Made by a program: the position numbers and the translations under genes. Below, piece after piece: positions 39,624-49,157 of a DNA stretch of 64,000 bases. The first letter of the stretch is position 1; each line of letters opens with the position of its first letter. The DNA is from Stenotrophomonas nematodicola (GTDB taxonomy: Bacteria > Pseudomonadota > Gammaproteobacteria > Xanthomonadales > Xanthomonadaceae), in contig NZ_WIAY01000003.1 in assembly GCF_009467805.1 (NCBI RefSeq), forward strand, positions 372,001 through 436,000, in the 5' to 3' direction. The notes beneath the pieces were generated by a model. The model did no database searches. It saw nothing but the letters and a program-made list of their open reading frames with translations, and had not been told where the DNA came from.

Positions 39624-41354
39624 ATGGCCCGTATCCCCGACGCATTCATCGATGACCTGCTGGCCCGCTCCGACATTGTCGAGGTGGTGGGCAGCCGCGT
39701 GCCGTTGAAACGCCAGGGCAAGGAGTATGCGGCGCGTTGCCCGTTCCACGACGAGCGCTCGGCCTCGTTCACCGTTTCCCCGACCAAGCAGTTCTATCAC
39801 TGCTTCGGCTGCGGCGCGCATGGCACCGCGATCAGCTTCCTGATGAACTACGACCGCCTGGAATTCCTCGACGCAGTCGACGAACTGGCCAAGCGCGTCG
39901 GCATGGAAGTACCGCGCGATACGCAGCCGCGCACGGCGCAGCAGCAGGATGACAGCCGCGATCTGTACTCCGCGCTGGATGCGGCCACGCGCTTCTTCCA
40001 GAAGTCGCTGGAGGGCAGCGACAAGGCCCGTGCCTACCTGGACCAGCGTGGCGTGGACGAAGAGAACCGCGCGCGCTTTGCGATCGGCTATGCGCCCGAT
40101 GGCTACAGCGCGCTGAAGGATGCGCTGGGCAAGGACGAGCGGCGCATGAAGCTGCTCGACCGCGCCGGCCTGTTCTCCAAGAACGACCGCGGGCACGTCT
40201 ACGACAAGTTCCGCGACCGGGTGATGTTCCCGATTTTCGATCGCCGTGGCCGCGTGATCGCCTATGGCGGCCGGGTCATGGAAAAGGACGATGGGCCCAA
40301 GTACCTCAATTCGCCCGAGACCGCCCTGTTCCACAAGGGCCGCGAGCTGTACGGCCTGTGGCAGGTGCGCCAGGCCAACCAGAAGATCGAGCGGCTGATC
40401 GTGGTCGAGGGCTACATGGACGTGGTCTCGCTGTTCCAGTTCGGCGTTACCCAGGCGGTGGCCACGCTGGGCACGGCGACCACGCCGGACCATGCCGAGC
40501 TGCTGTTCCGCAACGCGCCGGACGTGTTCTTCTGCTTCGACGGCGATGCCGCCGGTCGCCGCGCCGGCTGGCGTGCGCTGGAATCGGTGCTGCCGCGAAT
40601 GAAGGATGGCCGTCAGGCCTTCTTCCTGTTCCTGCCCGATGGCGAGGACCCGGACACCATCGTGCGCAAGGAAGGCCGCGAAGGCTTCGATGCCCGTCTG
40701 CAGCAGGCCACGCCGCTGTCGCAGTTCTTCTTCGACGAGCTCACCCGCGAGGTCAACATGGCCACGCTGGACGGCAAGGCGCGGCTGGCCGAGCGCGCCA
40801 AACCGATGCTGGCGCAGATTCCCGACGGCGCCTTCGGCGACCTGATGAAGCAGCAGCTGACCGCGCTGACCGGGCTGGGCGCCAAGCCGGGTGCGGCCAC
40901 GCCGGTCGCGCGCCCGCCATCGCGCGCGGTCGCTCCGGCGCAGCGCCGCAGCCTGGTGCGCGCGGCCATCGCCATCCTGCTGCAGCAGCCGTCGCTGGCG
41001 ATGACCCTGGAGGGGCATCACTTCAACGGCCTGCGCCTGCCCGGCGTGGACCTGCTGCTGGAACTGCTGACCCTGGTCGAGCAGCGGCCCGATATCAGCA
41101 CCGGTGCCCTGCTGCAGCACTTCGACGGCCGCGAGGAACAGGAGGCGCTGCACAGACTCGCCGCGCAGACATTGCCCGGCGACGAGGCGATGTGGACCCA
41201 GGAACTGCACGATGCGGTCGCCCAGCTGGAAAAGCAGCTGTTGATGCAACGTCTGGACGAGCTTCAGGCAAAGCAGAGCCAGCAGGGTCTGGACGATACT
41301 GACAAGTACGAGCTGCGCGAACTGCTCAAAGCGCGCAGCACCATCCGCTTCTGA
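39624..41354 (+). CDS. dnaG: DNA primase
   Basis: 576 residues, near the normal 580. The N-terminal zinc-binding domain has C39, H42, C60 and C63 (CPFH...CFGC). The TOPRIM catalytic core shows VVEGYMD with the key Glu at 262 and FCFDGDAAG with D306 and D308. The C-terminal region, which binds the DnaB helicase, is after about 440. Primase makes RNA primers at the fork. It stands fourth in the rpsU group. The gene that usually follows, rpoD, is not here; an exported phosphatase gene comes next. Confidence 0.97.
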   Translation: MARIPDAFIDDLLARSDIVEVVGSRVPLKRQGKEYAARCPFHDERSASFTVSPTKQFYHCFGCGAHGTAISFLMNYDRLEFLDAVDELAKRVGMEVPRDTQPRTAQQQDDSRDLYSALDAATRFFQKSLEGSDKARAYLDQRGVDEENRARFAIGYAPDGYSALKDALGKDERRMKLLDRAGLFSKNDRGHVYDKFRDRVMFPIFDRRGRVIAYGGRVMEKDDGPKYLNSPETALFHKGRELYGLWQVRQANQKIERLIVVEGYMDVVSLFQFGVTQAVATLGTATTPDHAELLFRNAPDVFFCFDGDAAGRRAGWRALESVLPRMKDGRQAFFLFLPDGEDPDTIVRKEGREGFDARLQQATPLSQFFFDELTREVNMATLDGKARLAERAKPMLAQIPDGAFGDLMKQQLTALTGLGAKPGAATPVARPPSRAVAPAQRRSLVRAAIAILLQQPSLAMTLEGHHFNGLRLPGVDLLLELLTLVEQRPDISTGALLQHFDGREEQEALHRLAAQTLPGDEAMWTQELHDAVAQLEKQLLMQRLDELQAKQSQQGLDDTDKYELRELLKARSTIRF

Positions 41355-41368
41355 CCGACGGAGCTGCC

Positions 41369-41899
41369 GTGGCACCCCACATCGCGCGTCCCGCTGCATC
41401 GATCGTCCACTGGCGCCGTGCCGGCCTGATCGCCGCGCTGCTCGCGCTGGCCCTGCCCGCCTGGGCCGCGACGCTGCCGTTCGCGCAGCCACGGCCGCAG
41501 CTCTACACCGCCGGCCAACCCAGCGCCGCCGAACTGCAGCAGGCCGCCGCCGCGGGGATCACCACCCTGATCGACCTGCGCCAGCCCGACGAGAAGCGCG
41601 GGTTCGACGAAACCGCCGCTGCCGAACGCCTGGGCCTGCGCTATGTCCGCATCCCGGTTGCCGGCGCTGCCGGCCTCACCGACGCCAATGTGCAGGCCCT
41701 GCGCACCGCGCTGGCACAGAGCCAGGGCCCGGTCCTGCTGCACTGCGCCTCCGGCAACCGCGTCGGCGCCCTGCTGGCGCTGATGAAGGCCCGGCAGGGC
41801 GCGTCGGTCGAAGACGCACTGCAGTTCGGCCGCGATGCCGGCATGACCTCGCTGGACGCCAGGACCCGCGTCCTGCTTGAACAGGACACCGCGCGTTGA
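41369..41899 (+). CDS. Exported protein-tyrosine-phosphatase-like protein
   Basis: 176 residues from a GTG at 41369 with CGGAG 8 bases before. It has a signal peptide (GLIAALLALALPAWAA) and a small phosphatase domain with the CX5R loop HCASGNRVG (Cys 126, Arg 132). The preceding TTLIDLRQPDEKRGFDE segment is typical of the 'beta-lactamase hydrolase-like' phosphatase family. The CX5R and upstream Asp are intact, so it is probably active in the periplasm. The substrate is not known. It starts 15 bases after dnaG and could be cotranscribed. Confidence 0.85.
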   Translation: MAPHIARPAASIVHWRRAGLIAALLALALPAWAATLPFAQPRPQLYTAGQPSAAELQQAAAAGITTLIDLRQPDEKRGFDETAAAERLGLRYVRIPVAGAAGLTDANVQALRTALAQSQGPVLLHCASGNRVGALLALMKARQGASVEDALQFGRDAGMTSLDARTRVLLEQDTAR

Positions 41900-41951
41900 T
41901 CCAGTACGCGTGTCCGTCCCCCCTTCCCCCCACGACAGGAGCATGCCGCGC

Positions 41952-42950
41952 ATGACGCCCTGGTGGTCGCGCCTGCGGCCGGACAACTTCACCCTCGCCC
42001 TGCTCTGCACCGTGCTGCTGGCCTCGCTGCTGCCCATGCACGGCGCCGCGGCAATGGTGCTCGACGATGTCACCGACGTCGCCATCGCCGCCCTGTTCTT
42101 CCTGCACGGCGCGCGCCTGCCGCGCGAGTCGATCGTCGCCGGCATGCTGCATTGGCGGCTGCACCTGACCATCCTCGGCTGCACCTTCGTGCTGTTCCCC
42201 CTGCTGGGGCTGCTGTTCAAACCGCTGGACGGCTGGCTGCTGACGCCGGAGCTGTACATCGGCGTGCTGTTCCTGTGCGCGCTGCCCTCGACCGTGCAGT
42301 CGTCGATCGCCTTTACCTCGATGGCACGCGGCAACGTGCCGGCCGCCGTCTGCAGTGCCTCGTTGTCGAGCATCCTCGGCGTGTTCCTGACCCCCCTGCT
42401 GCTGACGGTGCTGGCCGGTACCGAAGGCGGCATGCAGAACCCCGTGCATGCCATCGTGAGCATCATGCTGCAGCTGCTGGTGCCGTTCGTGGCCGGCCAC
42501 CTGCTGCGGCCGTGGATCGCCCGCTGGGTGGAGCGGCAGCGCGCGCTGCTGCGCTACACCGACCAGGGCACCATCCTGCTGGTGGTGTACTCGGCCTTCG
42601 GTGAAGCGGTCAGCGAAGGGCTGTGGAGCAAGACGCCGCTGCTGTCCCTGCTCACGGTAGCTATCGTGGCGGCGGTACTGCTCGGCATCGCCATGCCGAC
42701 GATCCGCTTCATCGCACGGCGGCTGGGCTTCAACCGCGAAGACGAGATCACCATCCTGTTCTGCGGCTCCAAGAAGAGCCTGGCCACCGGCGTGCCGATC
42801 GCCAAGGTGTTGTTCGCCGGCGGCAGCCTCGGCGCGATCGTGCTGCCGATCATGATCTACCATCAGATCCAGCTGATCGTCTGCGCGATGATCGCGCAGC
42901 GGTATGCGCGGGATCCGGTGAAGCCGGTGAAAGGTGGTGGAGGGCAGTGA
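41952..42950 (+). CDS. Bile acid:sodium symporter (BASS)-family transporter, YfeH type
   Basis: 332 residues from the ATG at 41952, chosen because AGGAG lies 10 bases before it; the ATG at 41943 is only one base from that site. Nine or ten membrane segments are predicted. The family's crossed helices with polar breaks are visible (ALPSTVQSSIAFTSMARGNVPAAVCSASLSSILGVFLTP near 100-140 and FCGSKKSLATGVPIAKVLF near 265-285). Members move organic anions with sodium. The substrate is unknown. It is convergent with the next gene. Confidence 0.87.
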   Translation: MTPWWSRLRPDNFTLALLCTVLLASLLPMHGAAAMVLDDVTDVAIAALFFLHGARLPRESIVAGMLHWRLHLTILGCTFVLFPLLGLLFKPLDGWLLTPELYIGVLFLCALPSTVQSSIAFTSMARGNVPAAVCSASLSSILGVFLTPLLLTVLAGTEGGMQNPVHAIVSIMLQLLVPFVAGHLLRPWIARWVERQRALLRYTDQGTILLVVYSAFGEAVSEGLWSKTPLLSLLTVAIVAAVLLGIAMPTIRFIARRLGFNREDEITILFCGSKKSLATGVPIAKVLFAGGSLGAIVLPIMIYHQIQLIVCAMIAQRYARDPVKPVKGGGGQ

Positions 42951-42986
42951 GCCCGTTCCAACGTGTACGCCCTGTCGCCAGCCCGT

Positions 42987-43802
42987 TCAATCGACCAGAC
43001 GGCCAACACTGAGCTGCGGCATCCACACCACCAGATCGTAGCTGCGCCGTGGATGCGTATCGACGCGCGGCGCGTGTGCCGGCTGTTCGACCAGCGATCG
43101 CGGGCCGCAGCGGTCCAGGCAGGCCCACGCCTCTCCGCGCAGCGCGTCCAGGCGTACGCTGTACAGCGGCAGATCGCGCAGTTGCGCTGACATCGGCTGC
43201 TGCTGCATCTCCGCCGGTGCGCCCTGCGGGCGCGCGCGCAGCGCATGCGCGTTACCGGTGAGCACCAGCATCCGCGCATCGGCAGGCAGCGCGCTGAACT
43301 GCTGCCGCAGGTGGGTTGCCATCGCCGTATCGCGCGTCTGGTTGTCCTTTGAGGTGCCGGTTTCCACGTCATAGCCGGCAATGCCCACATCGCGGCCCTG
43401 GGCGCGCAGCGCGCGCACCGCGTCGATGAGGTCCAGCATGTTGCTGCTGCGGCGCCCGTCATGCTGATCGTCCTTGACCGCCCAGAACGGCGAAGTGCGC
43501 AGCGCGTCGCGCGCGTCGGCACCGCCGTCCGAGCGCAGATAGCGCGCCAGGGCCGCGTTCTCGCTCATCGGCAGTTCCAGCGCCAGCCGCACGGCGGCAT
43601 TGTCGCGGCTGTAACGCTCCGTCAGGTCGGCCACCAGCAGCGGCGTTTCGGCGGTGCCGTGGTACTCGCCGAGCACGACCAGGCGGTGGTCGCCGGCGTG
43701 CGCCATGATCTGCGTGGCCGTGTCATCGGGCGCAGGCGCGGCCATCGCCGCGCTGCACAGCAGCGTCATGGCCAGCACTGCGCTTGGCATCCATCGTTTC
43801 AT
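42987..43802 (-). CDS. Exported ChaN/EreA-like (TIKI superfamily) protein
   Basis: 271 residues. It has a signal peptide (LAMTLLCSAAMAAP). The core matches the superfamily of ChaN heme-binding proteins, erythromycin esterases and TIKI proteases: LVVLGEYHGTAETP near residue 42 (GExHG motif), ELPMSENAA near 75 and VLTGNAHALR near 179. The conserved Glu and two His could bind a metal. Which activity it has (heme binding, esterase, protease) is not clear. It lies between the BASS transporter and the cyoE gene and seems independent of both. Confidence 0.75.
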   Translation of the reverse strand: MKRWMPSAVLAMTLLCSAAMAAPAPDDTATQIMAHAGDHRLVVLGEYHGTAETPLLVADLTERYSRDNAAVRLALELPMSENAALARYLRSDGGADARDALRTSPFWAVKDDQHDGRRSSNMLDLIDAVRALRAQGRDVGIAGYDVETGTSKDNQTRDTAMATHLRQQFSALPADARMLVLTGNAHALRARPQGAPAEMQQQPMSAQLRDLPLYSVRLDALRGEAWACLDRCGPRSLVEQPAHAPRVDTHPRRSYDLVVWMPQLSVGRLVD

Positions 43803-43883
43803 GCCGTCACGTCCTGTTGGGTCATGAAAGCAATGGCGACAGTTGCCGGAGATTCAAGGCGCGCGTCGCAGCGCGCCCGCGTC

Positions 43884-44777
43884 CTACAACCAGGGCAGCA
43901 TCCAGTGGTCCACCATCAGGAAGGCGAACAGCGCCATCAGGTAGACGATGGAGTAGCCGAACATCTTCATCGAGAACAGTTCATCCGGCGGGTTGAGCAT
44001 GCGCCAGGCGTACCAGAGGAAGACCGCGTTGAGCACCACTGCCCCGCCGAGGTAGAACATGCCGCTCATGCCGAACACGACCGGCAGGATGCTCACAACG
44101 GCCAGTGCGATCGAATACGCCATGATCGACTTGCGGGTGTACACCACCCCGTGGGTCACCGGCAGCATCGGGATCTCTGCCTTGGCGTAATCCTCGCGAC
44201 GGAAGATCGCCAGCGCCCAGAAGTGCGGAGGCGTCCAGATGAAGATGATCAGCACCAGCAACGACGCATAGGCCCAGTCCCACGGCCCCTGCATGCCGGT
44301 GATCGCGGCCCAGCCCAGCATCGGCGGGGTGGCGCCGGCCAGACCGCCGATCACGATGTTCTGCGAGGTCGCACGCTTGAGGTACACGGTATAGATCACC
44401 GCGTAGCCGATCAGCGAGGCGAAGGTCAGCACCGCGGTGATGACGTTGACCCACACGATCAGGATGGTCATCGACAGCGCGATCAGCAGGCCGGCGAAGA
44501 CCAGCACCTGCCACGGCTTGACCTTGCCCACCACCAGCGGGCGCCACGAGGTGCGCGCCATCTGCGCATCGATGTGCGCATCCAGCAGCTGGTTGATCGC
44601 CGCGGCCGCCGAGGCGGCGAGCCAGATGCCCAGGAACCCGAGCGCGCCATCGAGCGCCTGCTGCGCGGTGGGCAGCCCGGGAATGGCCAGGAACATGCCC
44701 ACCAGCGCGGTGAACACGATCAGGGCGACGACCTTGGGCTTGGTCAGGTCCCAGTATTGGCGGTAGTTGCTCAGCAT
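43884..44777 (-). CDS. cyoE: Protoheme IX farnesyltransferase (heme O synthase)
   Basis: 297 residues with about nine membrane helices. The prenyltransferase motifs are [12 protein letters not shown] near 78 (NxxxDxxxD type) and the second Asp-rich loop with [15 protein letters not shown] near 209. The enzyme adds a farnesyl group to heme B, giving heme O for the oxidase. It is 4 bases after ctaA, on the same strand, so the two form a heme A pathway pair. Start ATG at 44777 chosen for the conserved [10 protein letters not shown]. Confidence 0.95.
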   Translation of the reverse strand: MLSNYRQYWDLTKPKVVALIVFTALVGMFLAIPGLPTAQQALDGALGFLGIWLAASAAAAINQLLDAHIDAQMARTSWRPLVVGKVKPWQVLVFAGLLIALSMTILIVWVNVITAVLTFASLIGYAVIYTVYLKRATSQNIVIGGLAGATPPMLGWAAITGMQGPWDWAYASLLVLIIFIWTPPHFWALAIFRREDYAKAEIPMLPVTHGVVYTRKSIMAYSIALAVVSILPVVFGMSGMFYLGGAVVLNAVFLWYAWRMLNPPDELFSMKMFGYSIVYLMALFAFLMVDHWMLPWL

Positions 44778-44781
44778 GTCG

Positions 44782-45987
44782 TCAGCCCACCGTACCGGAG
44801 GCCACAGCCGAGGGCCGGCTGGCCGCATCCGGCGACCGCAGGCGCGCCAGCAGCGTCACCAGCACGAACAGCAGCGCAACCGCGCCGCCGCTGTGTGCGA
44901 CGGCCACTTCCAGCGGCACGGCCAGCTTCACGTTGAGAATGCCCAGCGTGATCTGCAGGGCGACCAGCAGACCCAGCGCCGTCGCCCAGCCGCGCATGCT
45001 CGGCAGGCGGAACAGGCGCACCGACAGCCACAGCAGGTACAGGCCCACCACGATGGCCATCAGGCGGTGCGCCATCTGGATGGCGATGCGCGACGCACCG
45101 TCGAGCACCCCCCCTTCGTAATCCACGCCGATGCCGCGCCAGAGCGTGAAGCCTTCACTGAAGTTGTGCGGTGGCCACCACTGGCTCACGCAGCGCGGGA
45201 AGTTGTCCAGCGAAGCGCTGCCGCCGCCGCAGGCGAGCGCGGCATAGTTGGCGCTGACCCAGCCACCCAGGGCGATCTGCAGCACCAGCAGGGCCACACC
45301 GGCGCGGATCAGCCACCGCAGCTTCGGTGCCTCGGCCAGGGTGATCGGCATGTGCGTGGCGCGCCACGCCATCCACACCAGCAGCCCGAACATCAGCATC
45401 CCACCCAGCAGGTGACCCATCACCACGATGGGCTTGAGCATCCAGGTTACCGTCCACATGCCCAGCAGTGCCTGGAAGATCACCACGGCCAGGGTCAGCA
45501 GCGCGACGCGGGCCAGATCGCTGTTGGTCCAGCGCCACGCGGCAACCAGCAGGATCACCTCGCCGATCAGCGCGATGATGCTCGCTGGGACATGCATGCC
45601 CATCATGTATAGCGGTATGCCGGTGGCCACCAGGACGCAGGCGGTCACCACCGCCGTGCTTCCCCAGCGGCGGCGGCGCGTGGCCAGCAGGGCCAGGGTC
45701 AGGATCTCGATGCCCAACGCGCCGGCGAGAAAACGGTGGACCTGCTCGCGCCATGCCTTGTGGGTTTCCAGCGGCCGGATCTTCGCCGCCTCGTGGCCGA
45801 TGACTTCTTCGGCATGCTGCGGCCAGGTGACACGGCCATAGCAGGTTGGCCAATCCGGGCAGCTCAGGCCGGCATCGGACAGACGCACGAACGATCCGAA
45901 CATGATCGTGCTGGCCGTCATGATCAGGGCGAACCACGCCAGACGGTGGAAATTGCGATGCAGCGCCGGGCGCGCGGTGGGGTTCAT
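44782..45987 (-). CDS. ctaA: Heme A synthase (COX15/CtaA)
   Basis: 401 residues with eight membrane helices. Conserved His residues lie in [16 protein letters not shown] near 74-88, VMGHLLGGM near 189 and IQMAHRLMA near 309. The gene product oxidises a methyl group of heme O to make heme A. The start is ATG 45987; the TTG just before it is not needed. It follows the small Sco-like assembly gene by 10 bases. Confidence 0.94.
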   Translation of the reverse strand: MNPTARPALHRNFHRLAWFALIMTASTIMFGSFVRLSDAGLSCPDWPTCYGRVTWPQHAEEVIGHEAAKIRPLETHKAWREQVHRFLAGALGIEILTLALLATRRRRWGSTAVVTACVLVATGIPLYMMGMHVPASIIALIGEVILLVAAWRWTNSDLARVALLTLAVVIFQALLGMWTVTWMLKPIVVMGHLLGGMLMFGLLVWMAWRATHMPITLAEAPKLRWLIRAGVALLVLQIALGGWVSANYAALACGGGSASLDNFPRCVSQWWPPHNFSEGFTLWRGIGVDYEGGVLDGASRIAIQMAHRLMAIVVGLYLLWLSVRLFRLPSMRGWATALGLLVALQITLGILNVKLAVPLEVAVAHSGGAVALLFVLVTLLARLRSPDAASRPSAVASGTVG

Positions 45988-45997
45988 CAAACGGAAC

Positions 45998-46573
45998 TCA
46001 CTTCAGTTTCAACAGCGTGGCCATGTCCTTGTGCAGACCGGCCAATGCGAATCCCGGCGCATACCGCATGATCACAAACCCGTTGGGATCGATCACATAC
46101 ACAGGCGTGCCGGCGGCGTCATCCACGGCGGGCAAGGCGGCACGCAGGTCCGGCTGGGCGCGCAGCACGCGTAGCGCGGGCAGGCCCTGGACCTCGGCCG
46201 GCGGCGTGCCCAGCCACAGGATCTCGACATTATCGGCTTTATGGCCGAACAGCTGCCACACCTTGCCCAATCCCTGCGACAAAGTGACGCACTCGGCCGC
46301 ACAGCCGTCGCCCGGTGCCACCAGAATGCGCCAGGTGCGTGCCTGCGGATTCCACGGGTAGGGCTGGCCATCGGCGAGCGTGGGCGGCCTGGCCACCAGA
46401 TCCACCGGCGGCGCGAGCATCTGCCCGGTGTTGCGATGGGCCGTGGGCTGCCAGCCGGAGAAACGCAGCACGCCGGCCAGCGCCATCACCCCGAAGAACA
46501 GGCCGAACAGGGCGATCAGGGTCCAGCGACCGCGGTTGCGGGCGTTGAGCTGTTCCTGCGGGGTGGCATTCAT
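45998..46573 (-). CDS. Membrane-anchored protein in the oxidase cluster, Sco/thioredoxin-like fold probable
   Basis: 191 residues. One membrane helix lies at about 16-37 (WTLIALFGLFFGVMALAGVL). A periplasmic domain follows, with APGDGCAAECVTLSQGLGKVW (two Cys in CAAEC), and GTPVYVIDPNGFVIMRYAPG near the end, a pattern typical of Sco/thioredoxin-fold proteins. Sco proteins load copper on subunit II. The Cys spacing (CxxxC) matches Sco, but a clear His ligand is not seen, so the assignment is cautious. It lies between SURF1 and ctaA on the same strand. Confidence 0.75.
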   Translation of the reverse strand: MNATPQEQLNARNRGRWTLIALFGLFFGVMALAGVLRFSGWQPTAHRNTGQMLAPPVDLVARPPTLADGQPYPWNPQARTWRILVAPGDGCAAECVTLSQGLGKVWQLFGHKADNVEILWLGTPPAEVQGLPALRVLRAQPDLRAALPAVDDAAGTPVYVIDPNGFVIMRYAPGFALAGLHKDMATLLKLK

Positions 46574-46610
46574 GCGTGCGATTTTCTCATGGAAGGAGGA
46601 GGTGTGCCGG

Positions 46611-47357
46611 TCAGGGGGCGCGGCCAGGGCTGGACGATCCGTCCGGACGACGGTGGCGGCGCCATTCGAGCAGAAGGGCAACCATCAGAACGGTCAGGGC
46701 CAGGCCGAACCACTGCACGGCGTAACCGAGATGGCGGCTGGGCGGCAGGGTGTTGGGCAGCAGCTCCAGATCGCGCGCGTAGCCCCCGGGCAGCGCCGGG
46801 TCCAGCCGCAGCACGCGGGCCGGCAGGCTGCCGGGTGGCAGGGACAGCGCAACCGCCACCTCGTCCGGCGGCATCCGGCTGGCCAGCCAGACGTTGGTCT
46901 GCTGCGTAGGCGACATCGCCGGGCCGAGCGCCAGCCCGGCGGCCGGCGGCGGCGCGAGCAGGCCGGCCAGCCGCACGGAGTCATCGCGCAGGGTGACAGT
47001 GGGCACCGTGCGATCGGGTGGCATCGGCAACCAGCCCAGGTCCACCAGCGCCAGCGCACCGGCATCGCTGCGGAACGGCTGGTAGACCTTGATGCCGGCG
47101 CGGCCATTGCGCATCTGGTTGTCGAGCAGCAGCGCCACGGGAAGAAAGCGTCCGGCATCCACCACCCACCGCAGCTGTGGCGGCGCTGCGAGCGCCTCGG
47201 CAAGGGTCAGGGCCTGCGCGCGGGCGGGCGCCTGCTGGTCCAGCAGTGCCTGTTTCTCGTGCATCCGCTGCAGTTGCCAGTGGCCGAGAAAGCAGAACAG
47301 GGCGATGGTCGCCAGCGCTGCGATCCAGCCCATCAGGCGTGTGTGCTGGCGCATCAT
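46611..47357 (-). CDS. SURF1-family oxidase assembly protein
   Basis: 248 residues. Two membrane helices lie near the ends (about 9-27 and 215-234) with a periplasmic domain between them. The SURF1 signs are GHWQLQRMHEKQALL near 25, YQPFRSDAGALALVDLGWLP near 93 and GYAVQWFGLALTVL near 212. The protein helps insert heme A in subunit I. Two adjacent ATG codons open the frame. It is divergent from the small DUF2909-type gene. Confidence 0.9.
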   Translation of the reverse strand: MMRQHTRLMGWIAALATIALFCFLGHWQLQRMHEKQALLDQQAPARAQALTLAEALAAPPQLRWVVDAGRFLPVALLLDNQMRNGRAGIKVYQPFRSDAGALALVDLGWLPMPPDRTVPTVTLRDDSVRLAGLLAPPPAAGLALGPAMSPTQQTNVWLASRMPPDEVAVALSLPPGSLPARVLRLDPALPGGYARDLELLPNTLPPSRHLGYAVQWFGLALTVLMVALLLEWRRHRRPDGSSSPGRAP

Positions 47358-47414
47358 GACAACGCCGGCAAAACGCGGTCAGATAGGCCACCCCGCCCTG
47401 CCATCGAGCCGCGC

Positions 47415-47633
47415 ATGAATGATTCGTTGAAGACCCTGCTGGTAATCGCGTTTCTGATCGTCATCGTCTGGAATCTGGGCGCGGGACTGTATTACCTGTT
47501 GGTCGATCGCGGCCAGACCAAGCGAACCGTCAACGCCCTCACGCGCCGCATCGCGGTGTCGGTGGCGTTGTTCCTGCTGGTGGTCATCGGCATCTACAGC
47601 GGCTGGATCAAGCCCCACGGGATCGGTGGCTGA
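47415..47633 (+). CDS. Small twin-helix membrane protein (DUF2909 type)
   Basis: 72 residues with two membrane helices (MNDSLKTLLVIAFLIVIVWNLGAGLYYLLVD and RIAVSVALFLLVVIGIYSGW). This matches the DUF2909 'twin transmembrane' family, often found in oxidase clusters. The start ATG at 47415 follows GAGCC. It is the only gene in the cluster on the plus strand, placed between SURF1 and subunit III, so it is transcribed apart from the others. Its role is unknown. Confidence 0.82.
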   Translation: MNDSLKTLLVIAFLIVIVWNLGAGLYYLLVDRGQTKRTVNALTRRIAVSVALFLLVVIGIYSGWIKPHGIGG

Positions 47634-47672
47634 TGCCGCGTCGCACCGGCGCGGCATCCCGTCGCTGCGACG

Positions 47673-48548
47673 CTACAGCACGTAGACGAACAGGAACAGC
47701 ATCAGCCAGACCACGTCGACGAAGTGCCAGTACCACGCGGCCGCTTCGAAGCCGAAGTGGTTGTCGCGGGTGAAGTGGCCTTTGGCCGAGCGCAGCCACA
47801 TCACCACCAGCATGATGGTGCCCAGCAACACATGCGCCCCGTGGAAACCGGTGAGCATGAAGAAGGTCGAGCCGTAGATGCCCGAACCAAGCGTCAGGTT
47901 GAGTTCCTTGTAGGCGTGGATGTACTCCTCGGCCTGCAGGGTGAGGAAGAACGCGCCCAGCAGCACGGTGATGCCCAGCCACACCAGCAGCTGGCGGCGA
48001 TGGCCGGCTTTCAGTGCGTGGTGGGCGATGGTGAGGGTGACGCCGGAGGTGAGCAGGATCAGCGTGTTGATCAGCGGCAGGCCCCACGCGGGGATCGTCT
48101 GGAAGTGACCGCCGATGCTGCCCGGGCCGTTGGTCGGCCAGGCGGCCGAGTAGCCGTCCCAGAGCAGTTCGTTGGTCATCACGCCATCGCCCTCGCCGCC
48201 CAGCCACGGCAGTCCCAGGTTGCGGGTGTAGAACAGCGCGCCGAAAAAGGCGCCGAAGAACATCACTTCGGAGAAGATGAACCACACCATGCCCATCCGG
48301 AACGAGCCGTCGACCTGGCGGTTGTAGTTGCCGGCCTGCGATTCGCGCACCACGTCGCTGAACCACCAGAACAGCGTCAGCACCAGCATCGCCAGGCCCG
48401 CGTAGAACGTCCACTTGCCCCAACCGGAATCGTTGAGCCAACTGGCCACGCCGACCATCGTCACCATCATCGCGATGGAGCCGATGAACGGCCACTTGCT
48501 GTGCGTGGGCACGAAGTACACGTTGGCATCGGGGCTTTGCTGGGCCAT
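47673..48548 (-). CDS. ctaE: Cytochrome c oxidase subunit III
   Basis: 291 residues with seven membrane helices. Family marks are HSKWPFIGSIAMMVTMVG at the N-terminus, EVMFFGAFFGALFYTRN near 78, ALKAGHRRQL near 178, EEYIHAY near 206 and FHGAHVLLGT near 235, then WYWHFVDVVWLMLF at the end. Subunit III stabilises the aa3-type oxidase core. It is in the same orientation as ctaG and subunit I, with a 21-base gap to ctaG. Confidence 0.95.
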   Translation of the reverse strand: MAQQSPDANVYFVPTHSKWPFIGSIAMMVTMVGVASWLNDSGWGKWTFYAGLAMLVLTLFWWFSDVVRESQAGNYNRQVDGSFRMGMVWFIFSEVMFFGAFFGALFYTRNLGLPWLGGEGDGVMTNELLWDGYSAAWPTNGPGSIGGHFQTIPAWGLPLINTLILLTSGVTLTIAHHALKAGHRRQLLVWLGITVLLGAFFLTLQAEEYIHAYKELNLTLGSGIYGSTFFMLTGFHGAHVLLGTIMLVVMWLRSAKGHFTRDNHFGFEAAAWYWHFVDVVWLMLFLFVYVL

Positions 48549-48569
48549 GAGTCTGTGTCCGGGTACGTA

Positions 48570-49157
48570 TCAGGGAGCCGAGCGCGCGGTGGCCGGCGGT
48601 GTCGCCGGGGCCAGCTGCGCGGACAGTGCGTCGTTCTTGTAGAAGGTGTAGGACAGCGTGATCGTGGTGACGTTGGCGGGCAGGTCCGGGTCGACGATGA
48701 AGCGCACCGGCATGTCACGCTTCTCGCCGGCCTGCAGGGTCTGGGCGGTGAAGCAGAAGCACTCGGTTTTGCTGAAGTAGCCCGATGCCTTGGCCGGCGC
48801 GACCGACGGCACCGCGCTGCCGACCAGTGCACGATCGCTGTCGTTGCGCGCGTAGTACAGCGCCTCGTTGAGCTCACCGGGAACGACGTCCATCGTCAAC
48901 TGTTCGGGATGGAACGACCACGGCAGCTTGGAATTCACGCCGCCGTCGAACTCCACGCGTACCGTGCGCTTGCCGCCGGCGGTGGTGGCCGCCGCCGCGC
49001 CCGGGCCACGCTCCAGGCGCACGCCGAACACTTTCTCGCAGGCGATGCGGTACAGCGGCACCAGCGAGAACGTCAGTACGAACACCGCCACCGCCACCCC
49101 GATCAGCCGGGGCAGACCCGCGTGTCGCGCAGGCGGCGTGGGGCGTTCGTCGCTCAT
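48570..49157 (-). CDS. ctaG: Cytochrome c oxidase copper-delivery protein CtaG/Cox11
   Basis: 195 residues. One membrane helix lies near the N-terminus ([26 protein letters not shown]), with a Cys in the periplasmic part. The copper-binding CFCF motif near 135 ([12 protein letters not shown]) is intact, as is YTFY near the end. Cox11 delivers copper to the CuB site of subunit I. The start ATG at 49157 overlaps the stop of the small upstream gene (ATGA), showing translational coupling. Confidence 0.93.
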   Translation of the reverse strand: MSDERPTPPARHAGLPRLIGVAVAVFVLTFSLVPLYRIACEKVFGVRLERGPGAAAATTAGGKRTVRVEFDGGVNSKLPWSFHPEQLTMDVVPGELNEALYYARNDSDRALVGSAVPSVAPAKASGYFSKTECFCFTAQTLQAGEKRDMPVRFIVDPDLPANVTTITLSYTFYKNDALSAQLAPATPPATARSAP

